Assembly: GCF_008728515.1 (NCBI RefSeq)
Contig: NC_044988.1
Span: 31,351,159-31,415,158, forward strand
Direction: 5' to 3'
From: Papio anubis
Taxonomy: Eukaryota; Chordata; Mammalia; Primates; Cercopithecidae
Length of the DNA: 64,000 nt
Shown here: in pieces, positions 56,475 through 64,000 of the stretch
How positions within the stretch are numbered: position 1 is the first letter of the stretch
Layout: every line of letters starts with the position of its first letter
The notes under the pieces: model-generated
The model's database searches: none
The model's input: only the letters and a program-made list of their open reading frames with translations
Told to the model about the DNA's origin: nothing
Made by a program: the position numbers and the translations under genes

Positions 56475-56805
56475 AGCTTCCACTGGGCTCTCTTGGGACA
56501 CCTGCCTTTGGAACTTAGCCACCATATTATGATGCAGACAACCACGTGGAAGGGCCACATGTAGATGTTCTATATAGTCACAACCACATGGTGGTCCCAG
56601 CCAACAGCCTGCACCAACCACCAGACACATGAATGAGTGCTCCTGAAGATGATTTCACCCTTTAGCCTTCTAGTCACTTCATCTGATGTCATATGGAGCA
56701 GAGACAAAATGTGCCCCTAGGCAAATAGCAAACCTGTGAGCAAAATAAGTATTGTTGTTTTAAATTACTGTATTGAGTGGTTTGTTACATAGCAACTGAA
56801 ATACA
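56475..56805 (+). mobile_element. MLT1-type LTR, remainder after Alu cluster
   Basis: The phrases agcttccactgggctctctt, cttagccaccatattatgat, cagccaacagcctgcaccaa and tattgttgttttaaattac, then gtggtttgttacatagcaa, are the 3' part of the same MLT1 LTR. Confidence 0.82.
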
Positions 56806-57029
56806 GATTGAGTGTCTTGATTTTGTTTTATCTTCTCTACCATTTAAGTAACTTTTTACCAGGAAAACAATTCAACAATCATTTCACAGTGATTCTATCT
56901 GCAATAATCCATACATGGCAGTACCTGACTCTCAGAGCTGCCTTGCATGCACTATGTGTTTGGTCACTGCTGGACCAGCATCCTGTGAAAGCTATGTTTG
57001 TTCAACTTATGCAATGTAAATTCATTTTC

Positions 57030-57300
57030 CAAAAAATTATAAAAAGAATGCATACTCATGAAAATTCAAATTTTACAGATTTTTAGTTAAAAAAAGCCCT
57101 GTTTGTTGCCTAACCCCCCTTCAATTCTACATCTTCAGAGACAATTTCATCAAATCTAGTATGTATCCTTTCCAAGACTTTTCTACTTATCTACACCTTT
57201 GCACACACACAAACACAAAACACACACATACACGTACACCTTAAGTATATATCTTAGTCATTTTCCCCTAAATATTATGAGTTTCTTTTTGATACACTGA
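57030..57300 (-). mobile_element. Old L1 (L1M5-like) 3' end
   Basis: The phrases aaattcaaattttacagatt, tctacatcttcagagacaat and gtatgtatcctttccaagac resemble antisense old-L1 3' sequence. It includes an impure CA-rich patch at 57201-57240. Confidence 0.5.
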
Positions 57301-57350
57301 TAAAACAAGCCTATTGATAATAAAAAGTAAGAAATTGTTATCCAGATACC

Positions 57351-57422
57351 AAGAGAAGAAGAAGCAGGAGGAGGAGGAGAAGGAGGAAGAGGAGGAGGAG
57401 GAGGAGAAGGAGGAGGAGGAGA
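57351..57422. repeat. (GGA)n-type polypurine tract
   Basis: A 72-base tract, all purine except one C at 57365, with 57 uninterrupted purines at 57366-57422. It consists mainly of gga/gaa triplets on the plus strand. Confidence 0.95.
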
Positions 57423-57650
57423 CCATTTTCTGAGTTCTTACTAGGGCCAGGCACTATGCTAACCAGTTGGTGTGCACTACTCCAGTTAATATACTGCCTA
57501 TTAAGTGAATACAAATCTTTAAAGAAAAAGAGTTCAGAAAATAAATTCAGTAGTCACCAAATCTTATTGAGTTGCCAAGATGCATTATTATCCCCTTATA
57601 CAAATGAAAAAGAATCCCAGAAAAAAAATTTAAGCCATCTGACACGTGCT
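57423..57650 (-). mobile_element. MIR SINE, diverged
   Basis: Antisense MIR: gagttcttactagggccagg, cactatgctaaccagttgg, attatccccttatacaaatg, aaaaagaatcccag. Confidence 0.68.
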
Positions 57651-58019
57651 TGGAAGACGACTGCTGCCCAAAGAGTAGGGTTAATGGCACAGGAGTCTTC
57701 AATTTTCTTTTACATAAAAATTACTCCAAAATGTAGACTCTAGGCCAGACCTCTACTCTGAATTCTAGGCTATATATCTAACCTATTTGACACATCCACT
57801 TAGATGTCTTAAAGATTATCCACACTCATTATGCCCAAAACTTCTGATTTCTCCCTGCTGCATGTGCACACATGCATACACACATGCAGTGGTGTTCTCA
57901 TACTTTCTCTCTGGCATCACTACCCAGACAGTTGTGCAAACTCAGGACTTGGCAACATATTATTGGACACTAACCCATATTAACTCATCTTAATTTAGAG
58001 TCATAAATATCTCTGAAAT
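57651..58019. other. Single-copy stretch, no feature seen
   Basis: No repeat or gene is recognised, apart from a short acacatgc-rich patch near 57865-57885. Confidence 0.45.
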
Positions 58020-58653
58020 CTTTCCCCTTCTCTCCATTTTTATTGCCATCACCCTAGGGCAATTTACGAGCATCTCTTACATAGGCTACCGTAATAAACT
58101 ACTCATTGCCTCCCAGCTTTCCATTCAGGTCAACACCAGTCTTTTCTCTGTGCTATAGCTAGAGTGATATTTTCAAAACAAAAGTTCATCATTTTAATCC
58201 CAGGCTTAAAACTCTTCAATAGATAACCTCTGCTTTTGGGATAAAGGTCCACATTTTTCTCATAGCTTATAAGCCAAGAATGGTTCATGCCTACTGCTTC
58301 AAACTCAGCACATGCTCCTTTTCCTCTCACTGTTCAGCCACAAAGCCTTCTTTTATTTTCTTCAAATACACCAAGTTTTTCCTACCACAGAGCCTTTGCA
58401 TGAGCTGTAACTTCTATCTGAAATGCTCCTCCTTTCCATGAGTAATCTTTTGCACCTTCAGCTCTCAGCTTAAATATCAGTTTCCCAGTGAATACTTCCA
58501 ATAATTTCACAAACTAGTTTATATTCATTTATTACAGTCTACCATAATGCCACATTTCCTTTCTTCACAGCCCTGTCATAGTTTGAAGTTGCACTTTTAC
58601 TAAAGTAATATTTTAAATGTATGTCTTCCCAATTTGACTGTAAGCTCTTGGAC
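58020..58653 (+). mobile_element. L2 LINE, 3' region in sense
   Basis: L2 landmarks in order: agcatctcttacataggcta, agctagagtgatattttcaa, cacagagcctttgcatgag, gaaatgctcctcctttcc, tctcagcttaaatatcag, tgactgtaagctcttggac. It is interrupted by a DNA transposon and finishes at 58857-58942. Confidence 0.85.
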
Positions 58654-58663
58654 AGCAAGGACC

Positions 58664-58846
58664 AGAAGTGAGCTGAAGCCAGCTCATGCTGGCTCACATT
58701 TGCTTAATGCATCCATATCTTCTTACACTGTAGAACATCAATAGCTTGAAATTGGCTGTAGTGGGAGTATTTACACCACAGGAATGGACAAATACCAGAA
58801 ATCAGAGTTTTTGTTTTTGTAAAGCCAGGTGTGTTAAACATTTACC
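58664..58846. mobile_element. Nonautonomous DNA transposon (hAT-like) inserted in L2
   Basis: This 183-base block (from agaagtgagctgaagcc to taaacatttacc) has no L2 similarity and lies between agcaaggacc (58654-58663) and agcaagaacc (58847-58856). That is an 8-10 bp target duplication with one change, the size expected for hAT insertions. I cannot name the family. Confidence 0.65.
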
Positions 58847-58856
58847 AGCAAGAACC

Positions 58857-58942
58857 ATGCTTGCCTTTGCTTATTAACATATCTCTAGCACCTAGAACAG
58901 TGTCCAGTACATGAAAGCCTCTCAATAAATATCTGTTAAATA
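58857..58942 (+). mobile_element. L2 LINE 3' terminus after the DNA transposon
   Basis: The phrases tctctagcacctagaacagt, gtccagtacatgaaagcc and ctcaataaatatctgttaa form the L2 end and join correctly to 58653. Confidence 0.85.
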
Positions 58943-60289
58943 AATGAATGAATGCTCTAATCATAAGTTCAGCCAGCATTCCAGTGGATGCCCTCTTGCA
59001 GTGAATGTGACCTCTTGGGTTTATGAATGAGAATACTTCCAAAATGCAACTCCTATTTGTTGTTTGTTTTCAGACATTTCTTTATTTGAATAACTACCCT
59101 CTGTCTGAGTCTCTAGAGCCAATGACATAGTTGAAACATGCAATTCACTGAGAGCACAGTTCCCCAATGGTCAACTGATCATGCTATAATACATTTAGAC
59201 TTTATAGCCAAAAAGGATCATCCTTTTTTCCAGGATTCCTGGAATAACTGAGTCAATAAATGGAATAATTGAGTCAAGAAAATAACAGAATATATCTGGA
59301 AGCATAAATGTACTTACTGTAAGTATATGTGTGTGTGCATGTGCACATGAGCACACATGGGCATATGTCAATCTTTTTGGAAGAATCTACATATATAATG
59401 AATAATATTTAAACAGAAATGGTGGGAGGGTTGGTGGGACATAGAGGACAATGTATGTAAAATTAAACATAAAAAGGACAGCAATCCAGGGTTTGTCACC
59501 TATAAAGGAAGAAAATCATACCTGCAAGATGGGTGCCTCCAAAATTAACCAACTACCCAAATACAAGCAACTCATGCCCTTAGGCCTAAAAGAGCCAATG
59601 CAGTGTGACAATGATCAGATAGGGGACAAAAACTGTGGACATTTAACCCTTAAAACCTGCTCCACGTGTCAGGTCACTGACAATAATCATGGTGTATAGA
59701 ATGACAGATGTCTACATGGCACTTCCCCAAATTCCATCTCTGCGTAAAATACAGATGTTTTCCAAAGTAGACGTATCTTTTCAATTAACATTTTGTGGGC
59801 TCCAAGAAATTCTATTGGGTAAGGCAGAATATGAAGGAGATGAAGGATAGCAGTATTGGTACTGTTTGATTCTCCAATCGTTCTCTAAGGATGGTTATTT
59901 CCAATGCTGGGCTAACAAATGGGTATTTGGTTGAATTCTTTTTTTCTTTCTTTTCCTTTTTTGTGAAATCCCAGGAAATGTTAGAAATCTCTGTTCTGTT
60001 TATGTGAAAAAACTCATTAGTGTATTATAAATAATGATGTGGCTTTTGCAAGAAATATACATCACTGCTGGAAAGTAGATACTCCATGATTCCTTGCTTC
60101 TGAGACATATCAATAATTTCTACCACAGAAAATGCAGCTTTCATTCTGGTGGCATTTCCAAAAGCAAAGGCACTAGAAAAATGCAAGGAAGTCAAGAGAA
60201 GCCTTGTATTCTTCCTTGTATTCAAAGAGAATGAATTAAGAAAATGTCTAAGAAAATTTCTAGCATTCCAAATAATTTTCAGGTCAGCA
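58943..60289. other. Single-copy stretch, no gene seen
   Basis: Includes an impure GT patch (59325-59365). An 82-codon plus frame at 59451-59699 has five cysteines but no family I recognise. No transposon is recognised. Confidence 0.42.
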
Positions 60290-60450
60290 AAATAAATTAT
60301 CTAGACATCTTAAATAAAAGAGTAGAAAAAAAATCAAAGCACAGCACATTACAAAGTCCAAGGGTGAGTCAATATTAGAGAAACCTATTAGTATAATTCA
60401 CTAAATTATAAGGCAAAAGAGAAAAACACCTTTCTCTTCCCACTCCTCTT
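60290..60450 (+). mobile_element. Possible old L1 ORF2 fragment
   Basis: The phrase tcaatattagagaaacctat, followed by tagtataattcactaaatta and aaagagaaaaacacc, resembles sense L1M ORF2. Weak. Confidence 0.35.
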
Positions 60451-60854
60451 CCCTTTCTGAACAACTCAGCCCAAAAGCCATTAGGTAGCTCCAAGAAGGA
60501 GTTGGTGAGGAAAGGGGGCATGTTGGAACATAAGTGGTGTGAGAAGGGCATGCGCAGGGTATAGGACATTGGTGGTGGATAGAAAATTGATTTTGTATAA
60601 GGCTTTGATCACATAAGTACTTATCTAAAGGAAAATGGAAGTTGAGTTTCTTACTCTCAGAGAAGAGTTACAAATAAGGGAAGGGAGAAAACTAATATAG
60701 ACACATAGAGTTGTATTAGAGTAAAAGTATCAACATTTAGGCATTTTAAAATATATTGAAGGATGGATAGACAAATAATGAATAGGTGGTTAGATATGTG
60801 ATACTGAAAATCACCTACACATGAGTGTGTGTGTGTACACATAAACATATCTCT
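60451..60854. other. Single-copy stretch, no feature seen
   Basis: A short (GT)n of seven units lies near 60824-60836. Nothing else is recognised. Confidence 0.45.
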
Positions 60855-61640
60855 ATTCTTTAGCTCAGTCCAGTAGGAGGGGCCTGGAAGCAATGACACC
60901 CAAAGAACAGTGTGCATACCTTAGACATTAAATTGTCGTTTCTAAATACCATCTCCATTGAAAAGACCAGGGCTCTTTGGAAAAAATAGACAATTCTAGG
61001 GCCAGGGTAGGCAGAGTACAAGATAAACCTGCAGGAGCATCTTCTTTTACCAGAAAATAAGGAAGTGCTCAAAGAATGAAGGGGACATACCACATGGACA
61101 CAGAAACCAGTTTGAAGGTGCTCCCACTGGCCAAATCTAGGATAATTTGAACACTGAAATAGATAATTTCAATAATGGATCATAACATGACAAATTAAAC
61201 ATGAAAGTATGAATTCATAGCAATATAAATGAACAAATGTTTGAAGAAAAGTGGGACATTTATACAATCTCAAAGTACCTTTCCACAAAACAAAATAATT
61301 TCAAAGGGGAAAAAAATAACTTTATGAGACAGAAACCTGACTGATAACATCTTAAGCAAGCAAATTGAACATCACCAGTAATGGGATAAATTCAAATCAT
61401 ATACCACTTGATAAGATACAATGAGAAGAACACTGTATCCACCTTGTGATATTTGGGTCAAAATGCAGAACCTGAATCTAATAATAAGGAAACATTAGAC
61501 AAACAGAAATTGAAGATCCATTTATACAACAATGGGCATGTAATTTTCAAAAGTGTCAGGGTCGATAAAGTTAAGAAAAGGGTGAACAATTGCTTCATAT
61601 TGAAGGAGACAGATATGACAACTAAATGCAATATACAATT
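60855..61640 (+). mobile_element. Old L1M 3'UTR-like sequence, sense
   Basis: The phrases gtgctcccactggccaaatc, cagaacctgaatctaataat, aaggaaacattagacaaaca and gacaactaaatgcaatata match old L1M 3'UTR wording. A 131-codon frame (61453-61848) crosses from this into the next repeat and is chance. Confidence 0.5.
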
Positions 61641-61890
61641 CTTATTTTTGAATAACAGATTTACTGAAATAAAATTTACATCGCAGAAAAGTCACCCCTT
61701 CAAAGCATACAATTTAAAATTTATTGATGTATTCACAGAGATGTGCAGGAATCCACACCATCTAATTTTAGAATATTCTCATCCCTCCAAAAAGAATCCC
61801 CATACCCAATGGCAGTCACTCTCTATTTCCTTTCCCAACACCCCCTAATCCCTAGGCAACACTAATCTACTTCTAGTCTCTATGAAATCT
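61641..61890 (-). mobile_element. L1ME-type 3' end
   Basis: Antisense: gaataacagatttactgaaa, tattcacagagatgtgcagg, tccaaaaagaatccccatac, tctacttctagtctctatg. It appears inserted in or next to the sense L1M above. Confidence 0.82.
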
Positions 61891-62059
61891 TAAAACATAC
61901 TGTCAAGTTGTTCAGAATAAAACAGGTTTTTTTTTGTATTGTACTCACAACTTTCCTCTAAGTTTAAAATTGTTGAGAGACAGAAAGAGACAGAGAAACA
62001 TCACATTCACATAAACAGATGCTGAAAGATTTTAAAATAAAATTCAGCATCTACTGTTG

Positions 62060-62320
62060 ATTTTTTAAATTGTGAAAATGTCAGAATAAATGAATATTTC
62101 TTTAACAAATATGCATTTACTTTGATAAGTAAACCAAAAAGCCAGTATCATGCTTAATAATAAAACACTAAACTATTCCTATTAAATTCAGGAACAAATC
62201 AAGATTCCCAGTATAACCACCATTATTTAGCATTGTTCTGGAATTGCTAACTAATGCAACAAGACAAGAAAAAAAGATGGGATTTAAATATTAGATTTAA
62301 AAACTATTTACATGAATATG
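62060..62320 (+). mobile_element. Old L1 ORF2 (reverse transcriptase) fragment
   Basis: The phrases aaagccagtatcatgcttaa, attcaggaacaaatcaagat, tagcattgttctggaattgc and aatgcaacaagacaagaaa are sense ORF2, thumb-proximal reverse-transcriptase coding. The frames are broken. Confidence 0.7.
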
Positions 62321-62354
62321 AATGTTTAGCAAGCTCACCGTTAGGTAACACATA

Positions 62355-62423
62355 TTAGGTTGGTGCAAAAGTAATTGTGTTTTTGCCATTATGGCAGAAA
62401 GCGCAAGTACTTTTGCACCAATT
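62355..62423. mobile_element. MADE1 mini-transposon (mariner MITE), miR-548-type hairpin
   Basis: The element starts ttaggttggtgcaaaag and ends acttttgcaccaattta-side, flanked by TA dinucleotides (62353-62354 and 62424-62425). The two halves are near-perfect inverted repeats meeting at tgccattatggca. A fold would give about 33 base pairs with a few wobbles and a very small loop. MADE1 is the source of the primate miR-548 family; expression of this copy cannot be judged. Confidence 0.88.
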
Positions 62424-62479
62424 TATTACACAAAAATATGTAACTTTCCTAAAATCAAGAATAATCTAATAGTGGAATC

Positions 62480-62858
62480 TCAAAATCAAAACAATTGAAC
62501 TCATGGACATGGAGAATAGAAGGATGGTTAACCAGAGACTGGGAAGGGTAGTGAGGGAGCTGGGGGAAGGTGGGCATGGTTAACAGGTACAAAAAAAAGT
62601 AGTTAGAAAGAATGAATAAAACCCAGTATTTGACAGCACAACAGGGGGACTGCAGTCAATAATAATTTAACTGTACATTTTAAAATAACGTAAAGATTAT
62701 AATTGCATCGTTTGTAACACAAAGGATCAGTGCTTGAGGGGATGGATATTCAATCCTCCATGATGTGATTTTGACACATTGCATGCCTGTACCAAAATAT
62801 CTCATGTACTTCATAAATATATACATCTACAATGTACTCACAAAAATTAAAAATAAAA
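62480..62858 (+). mobile_element. L1MA-type 3' end, sense
   Basis: Blocks: actcatggacatggagaata, gaagggtagtgagggagctg, gacagcacaacagggggac, tgcctgtaccaaaatatctc, aaaaattaaaaataaaac tail. Confidence 0.9.
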
Positions 62859-62869
62859 CAATGTTTGAA

Positions 62870-63570
62870 AAAGAATAGTCTGATAGGAGACACAATCCAG
62901 AACACATTCCAGTCATAATGAAATAAAAAACTAAAAAGCAAATCATGCATTGGGAAAATTATTTGGGATTAATAGCCTTTGCACTTAAACAACTATTATA
63001 AATCATTATGAAAAATAAAAATGTTCTAACAGAAAAGTTTATTCCCTCAAAGAAAAAATTTAAATGGCAATAGACGAAGTTTAAAATGTTCAATCTTATT
63101 AGTTATTAAAATGCAAAATAAAACAATGGAACTCCATTTGTTTTTGTTCATCAAAGTGTCAAAGGCATTTTTTAATGAATGTGGGTGCAGATTGGTACTG
63201 TTAAATTACTGTTAGTGATAATGCATTCTATTATTAAAACTTTCCTAAAGGACAGTATGACTGATTATACTAATAAGCTCAAAAACCTTAATTATCCTGT
63301 CTTTTAACACAGTAATTTCACTTACAGGAATCTACCATTTTCAAAAAATGTATATAAAATTTAGGTACCTGGGTGTTTACAAACGCATTGATTAACGACA
63401 AAAAACAATTAGAGACAACATGAATGTCCAATAATAGGAAACTAGTTGACTAAATTGCAAACATTTCAATGTGATTAAATATCATCTAGCTAATAAAAAT
63501 GATGTTGTTTGAAACATGTTCACAAAAGATTGTTCAAAGCCCTTATAAAATGTAATCGGTAATCAATACA
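62870..63570 (+). mobile_element. Old L1 (L1M5/ME-like) ORF2 end, sense
   Basis: The phrases ttcaatcttattagttatta, aatttcacttacaggaatct, aacatgaatgtccaataata and taataaaaatgatgttgttt occur in old-L1 order. Diverged. Confidence 0.72.
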
Positions 63571-64000
63571 ATCAATGATCCCTCTGCTCAGAAAAAAAAT
63601 TGATTTTTATATTTCAACATATTAAGAATGGTAATTTTGCTTCGTCATAATTTCTAAATTTCTAAATATTTATTTCATAATAAAAAAATCACAGCTTCTT
63701 TGAAAAAAAAAGATCTCCACAAGTGCTAGATGAGTCTATGGCAACCAGTGAGAAAAACTGGGCTTTTTCTTATCAACCAGTTTCATTCGGAATCTAAGGT
63801 TTAATGTGGCTGCCAAACAACCAAGATGCTTGAGGATTCTCGGGCAGAAGTGGGGAGTCGACAGCTAGCTGATAAGCAACAAGCCCGTTTTCTCCTTTCA
63901 TGTTTGGCGAAGGCTTGGAACATTGTGCTCAGTTAGATGAGGGACACCTAATGGACATGATTCCTGGGAAATTCCAGGGAGTTCTGTGATTTAACCGCTA
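63571..64000. other. Single-copy stretch to window end
   Basis: No repeat or gene is recognised. The last 300 bases are less AT-rich (for example ggggagtcgacagctagctg), but nothing can be assigned. Confidence 0.45.

Noticed and set aside
61453..61848. 131-codon plus-strand frame
   Set aside because: It crosses the boundary between a sense L1M 3'UTR and an antisense L1ME end, so it is a chance fusion of repeat sequence.

Overview
The window is primate nuclear DNA, almost certainly human or a close catarrhine relative. The evidence is the set of lineage-dated transposons: AluY and AluS copies with intact target-site duplications, L1PA 3' ends, an L1PB element, L1MA/L1MB/L1ME-type L1s, MIR, L2, MST and MLT1 LTRs and a MADE1 mini-transposon. 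It is AT-rich, has no CpG island, and I found no protein-coding exon, tRNA, rRNA, snRNA or processed pseudogene that I can defend. The open reading frames are short and nearly all lie inside decayed L1 sequence or are chance frames. It reads as intergenic or deep intronic sequence.

Layout. Positions 1-9.9 kb carry a truncated MST LTR, an AluY nested in an older Alu, several MIR and L2 fragments, and single-copy sequence. From 9.97 to 25.7 kb is an L1 pile-up with every L1 on the minus strand. An old L1M is interrupted by an AluS, a large L1PB compound with two 5'UTR/ORF1 units, a solo MST LTR and a further L1PA end; an L1MB interrupted by an LTR with a TG repeat follows. From 25.7 to 39 kb single-copy DNA alternates with L2 and MIR copies, a 2.9 kb L1MA inserted in an L2, an ERVL-like internal remnant and an AluY inserted in another L2. 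From 40 to 46 kb lie old L1M5 and HAL1-like pieces and an AluJ with an internal duplication. From 46 to 64 kb there is more single-copy DNA, L1s now mostly on the plus strand, an L1PA with a 5' inversion, an L2 inside a MIR, a three-monomer Alu cluster inside an MLT1 LTR, a DNA transposon inside an L2, and a MADE1 hairpin.

There are no genes to work together. The interest lies in insertion history and structure. The strongest observations are the 9.25 kb L1PB compound (12.03-21.29 kb), which looks like an L1-L1 chimera or tandem duplication; the twin-primed L1PA at 51.5 kb, which carries an extra 32-bp hairpin-forming insert; the FLAM-like monomer plus Alu inside one shared target-site duplication; the MADE1 hairpin of miR-548 type; and a non-repetitive segment near 37 kb that resembles a distal regulatory element. 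I found no previously undescribed molecular system. Subfamily names come from recognising consensus sequence by eye, and boundaries of old elements are good to perhaps 10-30 bases.
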